NCBI GenBank assembly: GCA_046330935.1
Contig: JAXLRU010000006.1
Location: 186,001 to 250,000, forward strand
Direction: 5' to 3'
Source: JAXLRU01 sp046330935
Lineage (GTDB): Bacteria > Actinomycetota > Actinomycetes > Actinomycetales > Kineosporiaceae
Length of the DNA stretch: 64,000 bases
Shown: one piece after another, positions 10,305 through 20,825 of the stretch
Numbering within the stretch: position 1 is the stretch's first letter
Layout of the letters: the number at the start of each line of letters is the position of its first letter
The notes under the pieces: model-generated
Seen by the model: the letters and a program-made list of their open reading frames with translations, nothing else
Told to the model about the DNA's origin: nothing
Database searches by the model: none
Program-made: the position numbers and the translations under genes

Positions 10305-12540
10305 ACGTGGCCCGCAGCTGCGTCGCGGGCCGTGACGACGGGCCGACCCGCAGCTCGAACTCCCCGGGCTCGACGACGCGGCGCCCGGCGGCGTCGACGA
10401 TCGTGCACTCGGCCACGGGGACGCTCAGCCGCACGGTCGCCGACTCCCCCGGCGCCAGCTCGACCTGCGCGAAGCCCTTGAGCTCCTGCTCGGCCCAGCT
10501 GGCCGACGTCACGAGGTCGCTGACGTAGGCCTGCACCGTCTCCAGCACGGGCCGGGAGCCGGTGTTGGCGACCACGACGTCGGCCTCGACGACGTCGCCG
10601 ACGCTCAGCCGGGACGCCGCGAGGGTCAGCGAGGAGTAGGCGACGCTCGTGTAGGACAGCCCCTCGCCGAAGGCGAAGGCAGGGTCCTGGGTGAGGTCGG
10701 CGTAGCGCGACCCGTGCTGGCCGCGGACCTGGTTGTAGACGACCGGCTGCTGCCCGACGTGCCGGGCGAACGTGATCGGCAGCCGCCCCGAGGGCTCGAT
10801 CCGCCCCAGCAGCAGCTCGGCGAGGGCCTGGCCGCCGCGCATCCCGGGGTTGGCCGCCCACACCAGCGCCGATGCCTGGAGCGCGGAGGCCGGCAGGACG
10901 AGCGGCTTGGAGGCGAGCAGGACGACGATCAGCGGGGTGCCCGTGGCGGCGAGCGCGTCGAGCAGGGCGATCTGGCCGCCGAGCAGGGCCAGCGTGGCCG
11001 TGGAGCGGGTCTCGCCGACCAGTTCGATCCGGTCGCCGACGACCGCGACGACATAGTCGGCGTCCCGCGCAGCCGCCACCGCCTCGTCGATCATCTCCTG
11101 GTCGGGGGCACAGGAGATGCCGATCGGCGGGCGCGGCTGCCCGTCGGGGTAGAAGGGCCCCTCGGGGTCGGGCACGAGGTCGAGGATCTCGGCACCCCGG
11201 GCGTGGGTGACCGACCAGGTGCCCGGGACGTGGGCACGCAGCCCGTCGAGCACGGTGGTGGTCATGCCCCGGGGGTGCCCGTCGGGAAGCCAGTCGGCCT
11301 GACCGGAGTTGCCCGCCCAGTCCCCGAGCTGGGTGAGCGGGTCGTCGGCGAGCGGACCGACGACGGCGACGCGCCGCCCGGTGGGCTCGCCCTCGGGCAG
11401 CGGGAGCACGCCGTCGTTGCGCAGCAGGACGAGGCTGCGCCGCGCCATCTCGAGGTTGAGCTCGGCGTGGGCGGTGCAGCCGATCACCTCGCGCTGGCGG
11501 TCCGCGTCGGGGCGCCGCGGGTCGTCGAACAGGCCCAGCTCGGCCTTCAGCCGCAGGATCCGCGAGACCGGTGCGTCGAGGTCGGACTCCTCCAGGAGCC
11601 CCGTGGCGATCGCCTCGAGGGCACCCTCGAAGAACTGCGGGGTGGTCATCACGAGGTCGTTGCCGGCCTTGACGGCGGCCGCCGCGGCGTGGGCGTGGTC
11701 GGGCATGACCTTCTGCTCCCACACCATCCGGCCGACGTTGTCCCAGTCGGTCACGAGGGTGCCGGTGAAGCCCCACTCGCCGCGCAGCACCTCGTCGAGG
11801 AGCCAGGAGTTGATCGTGATCGGCACGCCGTCGGTGGTCTGGTAGCCGAGCATGAACGTGCGGCAGCCGGCGCGCGCGACCCGCTCGAACGGCGGCAGGA
11901 ACCACGAGCGCAGCTTGCGCCGCGAGAGGTCCGCCTCGCTGGCGTCGCGCCCGCCCTGGGTCTCGGAGTAGCCCGCGAAGTGCTTGGCGGTGGCGAGGAT
12001 CGCGCTCGGGTCGGTGAGCCCCTCGCCCTGGTAGCCCTTCACCATGGCCTCGGCGAGGACGCCGATCAGGTGCGGGTCCTCCCCGAACGTCTCCCCGACG
12101 CGTCCCCAGCGCAGGTCGCGGGCGATGCACAGGACGGGCGAGAAGGTCCAGTGGATGCCGGTGGGGGCGACCTCCTCGGCGGTGGCCCGGGCCACGCGCT
12201 CCAGCAGGTCGGGGCTCCACGAGGCCGCCATGCCCAGCTGGGTCGGGAAGATCGTGGCGCCGCGGAAGAACGAGTGCCCGTGGATGCAGTCCTCCCCGAC
12301 CAGCAGGGGGATGCGCAGCCTGCTGCGCTGCACGAGGTCGTGCGCCTCGGCCAGCCGCTGCGGCGAGGCGTGCAGGATCGAGCCGACGTGCTTGGCGAGG
12401 ACCGTGTCCTCCAGCCGCTCGAGGTCGCCCCGCGCGTCCAGCTGCATCATCTGACCGACCTTCTCCTCGACCGTCATGCGGGCGAGGAGGTCGTCGACCC
12501 GCTCGTCGATTCCGGGGGCGGTGATCGAGGTGGTGGGCAC
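10291..12540 (-). CDS. Glycoside hydrolase family 3 beta-glucosidase/xylosidase-like enzyme
   Basis: The 749-residue protein has the GH3 (alpha/beta)8 domain (LLARMTVEEKVGQMMQLD, WTFSPVLCIARDLRWGRVGE, ATAKHFAGYS), the nucleophile motif LVTDWDNV with Asp at about residue 264, the alpha/beta sandwich domain (SLVLLRNDGVLPLP, VWAANPGMRGG, GRIEPSGRLPITF) and a C-terminal fibronectin-III-like domain (EVDVVVANTGSRPV and following). No signal peptide is visible, so it should hydrolyse imported cello- or gluco-oligosaccharides in the cytoplasm. GTG 12540 follows GGGAGGA by about 8 bases. An operator-like palindrome lies about 105-116 bases upstream. It may act with the exported GH5 at 44494. Confidence 0.93.
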   Translation of the reverse strand: MPTTSITAPGIDERVDDLLARMTVEEKVGQMMQLDARGDLERLEDTVLAKHVGSILHASPQRLAEAHDLVQRSRLRIPLLVGEDCIHGHSFFRGATIFPTQLGMAASWSPDLLERVARATAEEVAPTGIHWTFSPVLCIARDLRWGRVGETFGEDPHLIGVLAEAMVKGYQGEGLTDPSAILATAKHFAGYSETQGGRDASEADLSRRKLRSWFLPPFERVARAGCRTFMLGYQTTDGVPITINSWLLDEVLRGEWGFTGTLVTDWDNVGRMVWEQKVMPDHAHAAAAAVKAGNDLVMTTPQFFEGALEAIATGLLEESDLDAPVSRILRLKAELGLFDDPRRPDADRQREVIGCTAHAELNLEMARRSLVLLRNDGVLPLPEGEPTGRRVAVVGPLADDPLTQLGDWAGNSGQADWLPDGHPRGMTTTVLDGLRAHVPGTWSVTHARGAEILDLVPDPEGPFYPDGQPRPPIGISCAPDQEMIDEAVAAARDADYVVAVVGDRIELVGETRSTATLALLGGQIALLDALAATGTPLIVVLLASKPLVLPASALQASALVWAANPGMRGGQALAELLLGRIEPSGRLPITFARHVGQQPVVYNQVRGQHGSRYADLTQDPAFAFGEGLSYTSVAYSSLTLAASRLSVGDVVEADVVVANTGSRPVLETVQAYVSDLVTSASWAEQELKGFAQVELAPGESATVRLSVPVAECTIVDAAGRRVVEPGEFELRVGPSSRPATQLRATFSVS

Positions 12541-12644
12541 GGGGGCGTCCTCCCTGGCGTGACGGTCGGGTGATGGGCGGCTCCGCTGGTGGGGCCACCA
12601 GGCGGGGCGCGGGGCGGCTGCGGACCGCTCGGAGCATCCTACGT

Positions 12645-12656
12645 CGAATCGATTCG
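12645..12656 (-). promoter_or_regulatory. Palindromic operator candidate (LacI-type) upstream of the GH3 gene
   Basis: CGAATCGATTCG is a perfect 12-bp palindrome. On the minus strand a -10-like TAGGAT follows 3 bases later, so a bound repressor would block the glucosidase promoter. Short C/G-centred palindromes of this kind are typical of LacI-family regulators of sugar genes in actinobacteria. No LacI gene is present in the window. Confidence 0.5.
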
Positions 12657-12760
12657 CCTCCCGCGACCCCCGGAGCCGGGTCCACGAACGGCGCACTCCC
12701 TCCGCGCGCCGCTCGGCGCGGCCTCGGCCGATCGGGGGATGGACCTGGCGCGGGCAGGGC

Positions 12761-12788
12761 TCAAGGACCTTGCGCCGCCACCCGATCA
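12761..12788 (+). promoter_or_regulatory. Possible sigma-28-like promoter before the first chemoreceptor
   Basis: TCAA (12761-12764), 16 bases, then CCCGATCA (12781-12788) resembles the motility sigma consensus TAAA-N15-GCCGATAA. Motility receptors are often driven by such a sigma factor. The match is partial, and the other two chemoreceptor genes show no clear equivalent, so this is weak. Confidence 0.22.
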
Positions 12789-12871
12789 GTGCAGAAGGAC
12801 ACCGGTCGGCGCAGCCGGCGCGCGTCCCCACCGACCCGCTGCCAGCTGCGCAGCACACGAAGGAGCCACAG

Positions 12872-14474
12872 GTGAGCGCACCGACCGCCGACACCGCTGC
12901 CGGCCCCCGCTTCTCCCTCGGGGTCCGGGCACGGATCCTCACGACGGTCGCCGTCCTGGCCGTGGTGTCCGTCATCGTGACCCTGTTCGCGACGACCAGG
13001 ATCACGGCGTTGCGGCAGGGTGAGGACACGCTCTACAGCGATCACACCAAGCCCCTCGTCGAGTTGTACGGCCTGCAGCGGCACTTCCAGAGCATCCGGG
13101 CGCGCGTGATGCTCTACCCCAGCGTCGACGCGAAGACCCGCGCCGACCTGCGCGGCCAGATCGAGGAGTTCCACGGCAACGAGGTCAAGGCCATCGAGAC
13201 CTACCGCGAGCACGCCGCCGACCCGAAGATCTTCGCCGACTACGAGGCCAAGTTCACCGCCCTGTACGCGGTGATGACCGACAAGCTCCTGGCCGCCGCG
13301 GACAAGAACGACCTGGCCGCCTTCCAGCAGGTGTACAAGGACGAGGTGAAGGGCCCTCTCCGACCTCCTCGACACCCTGCAGGCGGTCGCCGACGCCGAG
13401 GCTGCCGAGGCCAAGGCGCAGACCGAGTCCGACGCCGCGAGCGCCGGCCGAGCCCTGTGGATGCTGTGGGTGCTGCTGGTCGTCGGCCTCGGCGCCGCGA
13501 TCGGGCTCGGCCTGTTCTTCGCCGGCCGTATCGCCCGGCCGATCGCGCAGGTCCGCGACGCCGTGACGGCCATGGCCCGCGGTGACCTCACCTCCGAGGT
13601 CACCTACCGCGGTGGCGACGAGGTCGGGCAGATGGCCGTCGCGCTCCGCGAGGCACAGGCCTCCATCCGCACGGTCATGTCCCAGATCGCGGAGTCCTCG
13701 CGCAGCATGACCGGCCAGTCCGGACAGCTCGACCACGTCGCCGGTGAGCTCGGGGCCAGCGCCCACGAGACGACCGGCAAGGCCGAGGCGGTGTCGGACT
13801 CCGCCGGGCAGATGGCGGCGCTCGTGCAGGCCATGTCGGCTGCCACCGAGCAGATGTCCGCGTCCATCGGCGAGATCGCCCACCAGGCAACCAGCGCGTC
13901 GGAGGTCGCCTCCGAGGCGGTCAAGGCCGCGGGCGCGACGTCGGAGGCCGTCGCCGAGCTCGACACCTCCAGCAACGAGATCGGTGAGATCGTCCGCACG
14001 ATCACGTCGATCGCCGAGCAGACCAACCTGCTCGCCCTCAACGCCACCATCGAGGCGGCCCGGGCCGGCGAGGCGGGCAAGGGGTTCGCGGTCGTCGCCA
14101 CCGAGGTGAAGGACCTCGCACAGGGCACCGCGAAGGCGACCGACGACATCACCGCGAAGATCCAGGCGATCCAGTCGACGACGTCCCGCGCGATCGAGGC
14201 GATCGGCCGGATCTCGGGGATCATCGACATGATCCACGAGAAGCAGACCACGATCGCCGCGGCGGTCGAGGAGCAGTCCGCCACGACCAACGAGATCTCG
14301 CGCACCGTCAGCGACGTCAGCGGGCAGTCGGAGGCGATCGCGCAGAACATCCAGGGCATCGCGACCAGCGCGGCGCAGACCTCGCAGGGCGTCCAGGTGA
14401 CCTCGACGTCGGCCGCCGAGCTCGCCGCCCTCGCCGGCAAGCTCGACCAGGCGGTGGCGCACTTCCGCTTCTGA
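12872..14474 (+). pseudogene. Methyl-accepting chemotaxis protein, interrupted by a 1-bp frameshift
   Basis: GTG 12872 has AAGGAG six bases upstream. The first frame gives a transmembrane helix (ILTTVAVLAVVSVIVTLF) and a helical ligand domain of the 4HB type ending [10 protein letters not shown]. Near 13353 the coding frame changes: the next residues [16 protein letters not shown] continue the same helix, then a second membrane helix ([18 protein letters not shown]), a HAMP domain and a complete MCP signalling hairpin whose tip is [20 protein letters not shown]. The interval is one base longer than a multiple of three, so one extra base in AAGGGCCCTCTCC explains it. Reassembled it would have about 533 residues and be a standard membrane chemoreceptor feeding CheA/CheW. 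No che or flagellar genes are in the window. Confidence 0.85.
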
Positions 14475-14496
14475 CCTGCGCCCCGCCCGTCAGTGC

Positions 14497-16029
14497 TCAG
14501 CCGACGGCGCCTGCCACGGGCAGCGCGCCGTCGGCGCACGCCTGCTTCAGCACATGCCAATCGGACTCCGTCTGGTCGGCGTAGGCCTCCGCGAACATCG
14601 CCACCGCGCGCTCGAACCGAGGGCTGCCGCCGAGGTAGGCCGCCAGCGCCACGCGGTCGCCGCTGCGGGCGTGGGCCCTCGCCAGCGTCCAGGCGCACAG
14701 CCGGCCGTAGCGCTCCAACCCCGCCGGCCTCGCGCCCGACATGAGGTCGAACCCGCTGCGCGCGTCCCACAGCTGGCGCACGTAGTAGTCGCGGTCGGTG
14801 CCGGCCTCGTCGCGGGCCCGTGCCCAGCCGAGGAAGCCGTCGGGGTGGGCCTGCATCAGCCGCTGCCCCGAGACCACCCGCTGCCCGGCGTTGCCGAACC
14901 CGCTGCGCCCGGCCACCGGTTCCAGCACGGACGTCGTGGCCTCCTTCACCTGCAGGAACAGGGCGTCGGCGTCGTCGCGACCGAGCAGCAGGAGCACCCA
15001 GCAGCGGGTGCCGACACTCCCCACCCCGACCACCTTGCGGGCGGCCTGGACGAGGTGGAACTGGTCGATCAGGAACGCGCGGTCGGGCCCGAGGCTGCGG
15101 CGGTACCCGCGCAGGAGCGCACGCAGGGCCGCGGTGCCGTCGGCGGCGTCGACGTCGTCACCCAGGTCGTCCAGCGGTACCAGGACCGGGGGGTCGGCGA
15201 CGAACCGGCGCTGCCCGTCGGCGAGGGTGGTCAGCCGGGCCATGGCCTTCAGCGAGTCCTTCACCGCGGCCCGGCCCAGGCGGACCGCCGACTCCCCCTC
15301 GCGGCGCGAGCGGCGGTCGGCGTCGAGCTCGGCCAGCGCCGTCGCGACGTCGACCTGGGCGTTCCACACGGTCAGCGTGTCCTGCTCGGCGAGGCGGCGC
15401 AGGGACTCGCGGTACTCGGCCACGACCGCCGTCACCACCGCCCGCCGTTCCTTCGTGCTGAAACCGCGCTCGCGGCCGACGACGGCGAGGCTGGCGGCGA
15501 GGCGCTTCACGTCCCACTCGAAGGGCGCGGGCAGCGACTCGTCGAAGTCGTTGACGTCGACCGTCAGGTCCCCACGGGGCGTGCGCTGCACGCCGAAGTT
15601 CGCGGCGTGGGCGTCCCCGCAGGCCTGCACCACGATCCCGGACGCCGCCGTGTGGGCGAGGTCGTCCGCCATCACGGCGGCCGCTCCGCGCAGGAACGCG
15701 AAGGGCGACTCGACCATGCGGGCGTGGCGCAGGGGCACGAGGTCGGGCAGGCGGCCGACCTCCTGCGCGAGCAGGGTGTCGACCGGGGACGGCCGCTCGG
15801 CGGGCAGGTCGAGCACCGCGTGCGCGTCGAGGGGCACCTCGCGGCGGGCTGCCTTGCCCCGCTGCACGCGGTCGGCCACCGACGAGCCCCCGGCGGGATC
15901 CAGCTGGGCCCGGCCCGAGGGCGCCACCCAGCCGCCGGCCTCGACCGACTCGATCGCCACGGAGGCCTCCCGTCCAGCCCACGCCCCGGCGGCCGCCTGC
16001 GGGCCGCGCCATGACGTGTGCTGCGTCAC
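14497..16029 (-). CDS. DUF2252 domain-containing protein
   Basis: The 510-residue product matches the DUF2252 family along its length: ARMVESPFAFLRGAAAVMADD, CGDAHAANFGVQRTPRGD, VNDFDESLPAPFEWDVKRLA, KVVGVGSVGTRCWVLLL, FLQVKEATTSVLE, RVVSGQRLMQAHPDGFLGW and DYYVRQLWDARSG. GDAHAANFG and DFDES resemble the catalytic and metal-binding loops of aminoglycoside phosphotransferase-like kinases, so a small-molecule kinase activity is plausible but unproven. Start GTG 16029; TACCCT 14 bases upstream is a possible -10 giving a leader of only a few bases with no Shine-Dalgarno. Confidence 0.9.
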   Translation of the reverse strand: MTQHTSWRGPQAAAGAWAGREASVAIESVEAGGWVAPSGRAQLDPAGGSSVADRVQRGKAARREVPLDAHAVLDLPAERPSPVDTLLAQEVGRLPDLVPLRHARMVESPFAFLRGAAAVMADDLAHTAASGIVVQACGDAHAANFGVQRTPRGDLTVDVNDFDESLPAPFEWDVKRLAASLAVVGRERGFSTKERRAVVTAVVAEYRESLRRLAEQDTLTVWNAQVDVATALAELDADRRSRREGESAVRLGRAAVKDSLKAMARLTTLADGQRRFVADPPVLVPLDDLGDDVDAADGTAALRALLRGYRRSLGPDRAFLIDQFHLVQAARKVVGVGSVGTRCWVLLLLGRDDADALFLQVKEATTSVLEPVAGRSGFGNAGQRVVSGQRLMQAHPDGFLGWARARDEAGTDRDYYVRQLWDARSGFDLMSGARPAGLERYGRLCAWTLARAHARSGDRVALAAYLGGSPRFERAVAMFAEAYADQTESDWHVLKQACADGALPVAGAVG

Positions 16030-16071
16030 GTCGGGTGAACGAGAGGGTAGCGCGTGGCGACCGGGCCCCGA

Positions 16072-18102
16072 TCAGGCGGGCGAGGGGTCCGGCAGCGGCG
16101 GGATGTCGGGCCCGGGGGTGGGCGGGTCGACGTCGGGCCCCGGCTCCCAGGGCGGGCCGCCGGGCGGGGACAGCGGCGGCTGAGGGCCGCCCGGCGAGGG
16201 CGGTTCCAGGGGCGGGCCGGGCGGCACGGGTTGCGTCATGGCCCTGCCGTACCCGTTCGCGGCCGGCTTCACCGGCTCGACGTCGGGCAGCAGCAGGCCG
16301 AGGAGGTCCTCGTACGGGCCGATCAGGTAGGCGAGGTCACCCGCGGCCAGGCGCGTGCCCCGGCGCGGCGGGTGCTCCAGGCGACCCTGCCCGGACGCCC
16401 GGGCGATCGCCACCACCCGCACCCGTCCCGGCAGGTCCTGCATCGCCACCCCGTCCAGCCGCCCCTGCGCCCCCACGCGCAGGCTCGCCACCAGCATCGG
16501 CACCCCGGCGCCGTAGAAGGTGCCCTGCACGTCCAGCCCGAACGCGGCCCCGACGAACCAGGGGGCGGCCAGCGCCGCCGTCGAGCGGACGTGCGCGAAG
16601 CCGAAGCTCGCCCGCACCGTGTCGGCGAGGTCGCGGTCGAACAACCGCAGCACCACGGGGACGTCCGCCCAGCGCGGCCCCAGCTGGTCGCGCACGGCGA
16701 GGCCGATCTCCACGTTGGTCAGGTCGTCGCTGGTGAGGACGGCGACCGCCCCCGCGCGCGACAGGCCCACGCCGTCGAGGACGCTGGCGGCGGTCGCATC
16801 GCCCGCCACGAGCGTGACGCCCGCGTCGCGCACCTGCCCCGCGTAGCGCCCGCCGGGGTCGCGGTCGAGGACCACCACCTCCGCCCCGGCCGCGCGCAGG
16901 CCCTGCACGACGCGCGCCCCGATCGAGCCGAGCCCGACGACGATCACGTGCCCGGCCGCCGTCGTCGCCCGCCGCCGGCCCATCGACTCCGCGATCCGCC
17001 TGCTCACGACCAGGTTGGTCATCATCGCGAAGAACACGGTCGCGAGGGCCGCGCCGAGGATCATCAGCGCGATCGCGAACAGTCGCAGGCCCGTGCTCTG
17101 CTCGCGGAAGCTGAAGTCGCCGTAGCCGATGGTGCCGATCGTCTCGACGGTGAAGTAGACGGCGTCGACCACCGACATGCGCCGGCCGTCCGGTTCGCGG
17201 TAGTTCAGCCGCAGGACGAGCGTCGACCCGGCGACGAGCAGCGCCAGGCACCCCAACGCGGCCCACATCCGCGCGTCCACGGCCTGCACGAGGCTCCCCA
17301 CGAGATGGCGCAGCCGCGCCTCGAGCGTCCCCTCGGCCGGGCCCTCGCGGTGGCCTCGGTAGCGGGCGCCTGCGGCGACGGCGTCCGCCGCCACGGCGCG
17401 GCGGACGGTGGCGGTGGACAGGCCGTGCCGGGCCACCTCCTCGGGGGTCCCGAGCACCGTGACGACGTCGCCGGGCCGCACGGCGAGGTCACGCCCGGGG
17501 CACACGGTGACGCTCTGGTCGCGACCGTCGACCACGGTGACCGGTGCCAGGGCGCCGAACCCCTGCCGCAACGTCGTCGCCTCGGCCACCTGCAACCGGC
17601 CGACGACGAACCGCTCGCCGCCCAGCTCGAGCACGTGCACCCCGGTGCCCAGGCACGCCTCGACGACGGCGGGGGCGGCCAGACGGGCGACGTCCACGAC
17701 CGCGATGTCGACGGCAGCCAGCGCCCGGCCGACCGCCGGGTTGCGCATCTGCGCGACCACCCGGACGTCGGGGCGGCACTCGCGGGCCCGCAGCGCGACG
17801 CCCAGGGTGTGCAGGTCGTCGGCCTCCGCGACGATGACCGCGACCGCCTCGTCCAGCCCCGCCTCGATCAGGGCCGCAGCGACGTCGGGGCCGCTGCGGT
17901 GCACGTCCGCGCCCAGCCGCCGCACCTGCTCCAGACCGACACCGGCGCCGGACTCCCCCGCCTCCGCCCACAGCACCACGACCCGCACCGAGGCGGCCAG
18001 CAACTGCTCGACGACCCGCACCCCCACGCCGTGCAGGCCGTGCACGAGCACCAGCGGCGCCACCACCGCTTCCTCAGCCACGCCCACATCGTGAAGGGTC
18101 AT
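16072..18102 (-). CDS. Two-helix K+ channel with TrkA-type NAD-binding (RCK) domains on both sides of the pore
   Basis: The 676-residue protein starts with a Rossmann-like TrkA-N region ([19 protein letters not shown]), followed by a TrkA-C-like part, a membrane helix ([16 protein letters not shown]), a pore loop with selectivity filter [12 protein letters not shown] at about residue 324, a second helix ([20 protein letters not shown]), then a second RCK/TrkA-N domain ([18 protein letters not shown]) and TrkA-C. The last 60 residues are a Pro/Gly-rich tail ([17 protein letters not shown]). Expected role: ligand- or nucleotide-gated potassium flux at the cytoplasmic membrane. Start ATG 18102, but GTG 18081 lies six bases after CACGAT and could be a leaderless start. 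Confidence 0.9.
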   Translation of the reverse strand: MTLHDVGVAEEAVVAPLVLVHGLHGVGVRVVEQLLAASVRVVVLWAEAGESGAGVGLEQVRRLGADVHRSGPDVAAALIEAGLDEAVAVIVAEADDLHTLGVALRARECRPDVRVVAQMRNPAVGRALAAVDIAVVDVARLAAPAVVEACLGTGVHVLELGGERFVVGRLQVAEATTLRQGFGALAPVTVVDGRDQSVTVCPGRDLAVRPGDVVTVLGTPEEVARHGLSTATVRRAVAADAVAAGARYRGHREGPAEGTLEARLRHLVGSLVQAVDARMWAALGCLALLVAGSTLVLRLNYREPDGRRMSVVDAVYFTVETIGTIGYGDFSFREQSTGLRLFAIALMILGAALATVFFAMMTNLVVSRRIAESMGRRRATTAAGHVIVVGLGSIGARVVQGLRAAGAEVVVLDRDPGGRYAGQVRDAGVTLVAGDATAASVLDGVGLSRAGAVAVLTSDDLTNVEIGLAVRDQLGPRWADVPVVLRLFDRDLADTVRASFGFAHVRSTAALAAPWFVGAAFGLDVQGTFYGAGVPMLVASLRVGAQGRLDGVAMQDLPGRVRVVAIARASGQGRLEHPPRRGTRLAAGDLAYLIGPYEDLLGLLLPDVEPVKPAANGYGRAMTQPVPPGPPLEPPSPGGPQPPLSPPGGPPWEPGPDVDPPTPGPDIPPLPDPSPA

Positions 18103-18386
18103 GGGCGCGTGTGTCCGCGGGATGTCGGCGTCGTGTCGCGGCCGCTGTCGCGCCCGCGCCCTCGGGTGAACGGATGCCGCCGAACGGGTGGTCCTTGAGC
18201 CGAAGGGGGAGAGATCGGCCCCGGAGGCCGCAGACCGGGCGCGAGGGGGTCAAGGTGTATCGATCTCGCGACGAGGACCACAACGGGCGCGGGTGGGGAC
18301 CCGGGGGCGCCTGCCGTGGTGAACCCGCGGCGCACCACCGCCGTCACCACCGCGCGCCGACCCGCGTTCTCGTAGAGGAGCCCTCC

Positions 18387-19517
18387 GTGTCCCTTGGTCT
18401 GCTGCCCAGTTCCCGCCGCCGCGCGGTCGTGCAGGCCGACCTGGCCGCCATGCTCGCCGACGCGGACAACCCGCTGACGGCCGTGCTGGCCAGCCTGCAC
18501 GGCAACTGCTTCATCGCCGACAACGACCTGCGCCTGATCTGGATGAACGACGGCGCCCGGGAGACGATGGCGAAGGTGTCGGGCGACGTCCACAAGGCGT
18601 TCGGCGTCTCGATGCACGACATGCTCGGCGAGTCGATCCACCGCTTCCACAAGGACCCGCGCCGCATCGACGCGCTCCTGGCCGATCCGGCGTCGCTGCC
18701 CCGCACGGCGCGGTTCGCCTTCGGCAAGGTCACGCTCGACACGAAGATCAACGCGATCGTCGACGGTGCCGGTCGCCGCCTGGGCTTCGTGGTGCTGTGG
18801 CAGAACGTCTCCTCGCAGGTCGCCGACTACCAGCACTTCAGCGACACCATGGAGCGCCTGTCGATGGCGACGGCGGAGATCGCCGGCGGGATCGGCGACA
18901 GCCGCGACCAGGCCGACGCCGCGAGCTCGGCCACCCAGGAACTGCGCTCGGCCGTCTCGGAGATCGCGCGGTCGTCGTCGGAGGCCACCCAGCGGGTACG
19001 CGAGGCCGTCGACGCCACCCACCTGGGCGTGGAGCGGCTGCGCGACCTCCAGCGCAGCAGCAACGAGATCGGCGACTTCCTCCGCCTGATCACGGGCGTG
19101 GCCGAGCAGACCAAGATGCTCGCGCTGAACGCGACCATCGCGGCCGCCCGCGCGGGCGCGGCCGGCAAGGGCTTCGCCGTCGTGGCCGACGAGGTCAAGC
19201 AGCTGGCCGGGACGACGAGCGCGTCGATCTCCGACATCGAGTCGCGGATCGAGGCGATCCAGACCGCCGCGCAGGCGGGCGTCGCCGCGCTCGCCGAGAT
19301 CGAGGCGCTCGTGTCGCGGATCAGCGAGTCCCAGGAGACCGTCGCCGCCGCGATCGAGGAGCAGTCGGCCGTCACCAGCGAACTGGCCGCCGCGATCGCC
19401 AGCATCGCCGACGGGACCCGCGACACCTCCGACCGCACGATGGTCATCGCCGAGTCGGTCGACGACGTGCTCTCGCGCGCCTCCGCCCTGCTCGGGCAGA
19501 CGGGCGCCTCCCAGTAG
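18387..19517 (+). CDS. Soluble PAS-domain methyl-accepting chemotaxis protein with altered signalling tip
   Basis: The 376-residue protein has no membrane segment. An N-terminal PAS-like domain ([39 protein letters not shown]) is followed by an MCP signalling hairpin. The tip region near residue 237 reads [20 protein letters not shown], then [17 protein letters not shown]. In canonical receptors, including the two others here, this segment is IEAARAGE; both glutamates are Ala in this protein and the usual QTN is QTK. It may form modified trimers or couple poorly to CheA/CheW. GTG 18387 is preceded by AGAGGAG at 6 bases; in-frame upstream sequence up to 18111 is non-coding in character. Confidence 0.9.
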   Translation: MSLGLLPSSRRRAVVQADLAAMLADADNPLTAVLASLHGNCFIADNDLRLIWMNDGARETMAKVSGDVHKAFGVSMHDMLGESIHRFHKDPRRIDALLADPASLPRTARFAFGKVTLDTKINAIVDGAGRRLGFVVLWQNVSSQVADYQHFSDTMERLSMATAEIAGGIGDSRDQADAASSATQELRSAVSEIARSSSEATQRVREAVDATHLGVERLRDLQRSSNEIGDFLRLITGVAEQTKMLALNATIAAARAGAAGKGFAVVADEVKQLAGTTSASISDIESRIEAIQTAAQAGVAALAEIEALVSRISESQETVAAAIEEQSAVTSELAAAIASIADGTRDTSDRTMVIAESVDDVLSRASALLGQTGASQ

Positions 19518-19524
19518 GCGCCGC

Positions 19525-19767
19525 TCAGTCCTGCGGCAGCACGGGCTGGGCACCCGCCGAGCCCTGCTCGGCGGACCCCGGCTCGGGGCTGTAGCGGATC
19601 TTGCGCAGGTGGCCCACCATGCTGCGCACGAGCAGCACCGTGGCCACGGCAAGGGCGAACACCACGATGAACCCGAGCGTGCCCGGGGTGACCTTGTCCT
19701 TGTCGGGCTCGGCGACCGACGTGTCGGCCATCAGTGCCGCGAACCCGAGGACGCTGCTGGCGATCAC
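19525..19767 (-). CDS. Small single-span membrane protein coupled to mca
   Basis: An 80-residue protein with one membrane helix ([20 protein letters not shown]) flanked by a polar N-terminal segment ([11 protein letters not shown]) and a basic then acidic tail ([16 protein letters not shown]). GTG 19767 overlaps the mca stop by GTGA, so translation is coupled. A small membrane protein after mca is a recurring actinobacterial arrangement; no function is known to me. It could anchor the amidase or an exporter of mercapturates, which is inference only. Confidence 0.8.
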   Translation of the reverse strand: MIASSVLGFAALMADTSVAEPDKDKVTPGTLGFIVVFALAVATVLLVRSMVGHLRKIRYSPEPGSAEQGSAGAQPVLPQD

Positions 19768-20678
19768 TGCTCCTCCTTGCCGGCCTGGGCGGCCAGGTGC
19801 TCGCGGACCCCGGCGAACAGGTCGTCCTCGGGGGTGCGGACGTCGATCGCGTGCCGGGCGAGCTCGTAGTCCTCGGTGGGCCAGATCCGAGCCTGCACCT
19901 CGCGCGGGATCCGGAACCACCAGCCCTCGGGGTCGATCTGCGTGGCGTGGGCGAGCAGCGCCGCGTCACGGACCTCGAAGTACTCCGAACACGGTACCCG
20001 GGTGGTCACCGGACGGAGGTGGGCCCGGCCCGAGCCCTCCTCGTTGTCCCAGTTGGCGAGCCAGTCGCCGAAGGGCGACTCCTCCCCCATCGCGATCAGC
20101 GCGTCGTGGAACGCCTGCACCTTCTCGCGGGAGAAGCCCCTGTCGTAGTACAGCTTCAGCGGCTGCCAGGCCGGACCGGCCTCGGGGTAGCGCGAGGCGT
20201 CGGGGGCCGCCTCGAAGGCCTCCATCGACACCCGGTGGCACATGATGTGGTCGGGGTGCGGGTAGCCACCGTTCTCGTCGTACGTCGTGATCACGTGCGG
20301 GCGGAACTCGCGGACCAGGCGCACCAGCGGCGCCGTCGCGGCCTCCAGCGGCTGCAGGGCGAAGCACCCTTCGGGCAGCGGGGGCAGAGGGTCCCCCTCG
20401 GGCAGGCCCGAGTCGACGAACCCCAGCCACTCGTGGCGCACGCCCAGGATCTCCACCGCCTTCGCCATCTCGCGGCGACGGAACTCGGCGATGTCGCGCA
20501 GCACCTCCGGATCGTGCTGCAGCTTCGGGTTGAGCACGTCACCGCGCTCACCTCCCGTGCAGCTGACCACCATCACCTCCACCCCCTCGGCCACGTACCG
20601 GGCGGTGGTGGCGGCACCCTTGCTGGACTCGTCGTCCGGGTGGGCGTGGACCGCCATCAGGCGCAACGGCTCGGGCAC
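19764..20678 (-). CDS. mca: Mycothiol S-conjugate amidase
   Basis: The 304-residue enzyme belongs to the MshB/Mca zinc amidase family. It shows the metal-binding motifs [16 protein letters not shown] near the N-terminus and [12 protein letters not shown] at about residue 142, and the family sequence [14 protein letters not shown]. The length and the region [18 protein letters not shown] fit Mca, not MshB. Mca cleaves mycothiol conjugates of electrophiles, releasing mercapturic acids for export and recovering GlcN-Ins. GTG 20678 follows GGAGG by 6 bases. The neighbours (DUF4307, greA) are the usual actinobacterial ones. Confidence 0.95.
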   Translation of the reverse strand: MPEPLRLMAVHAHPDDESSKGAATTARYVAEGVEVMVVSCTGGERGDVLNPKLQHDPEVLRDIAEFRRREMAKAVEILGVRHEWLGFVDSGLPEGDPLPPLPEGCFALQPLEAATAPLVRLVREFRPHVITTYDENGGYPHPDHIMCHRVSMEAFEAAPDASRYPEAGPAWQPLKLYYDRGFSREKVQAFHDALIAMGEESPFGDWLANWDNEEGSGRAHLRPVTTRVPCSEYFEVRDAALLAHATQIDPEGWWFRIPREVQARIWPTEDYELARHAIDVRTPEDDLFAGVREHLAAQAGKEEQ

Positions 20679-20825
20679 GCGGGACCTCCGGGTGATGGGA
20701 TGGGCGTCGACGGGCGTGGGCGGGGCGGGTGCCCCGGGGAAGTCTGCCCCAGGCCCCCGACACCGGCGCCCGACGGCACAATGGTGGCCGCCGGGCACCT
20801 TGTTCCCGCCACCCGAGGAGGAGCC

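Noticed and set aside
13340..13360. Programmed ribosomal frameshift in the first chemoreceptor
   Set aside because: No slippery heptamer or downstream pseudoknot is apparent, and six other unrelated genes have similar breaks, so an indel error is simpler.
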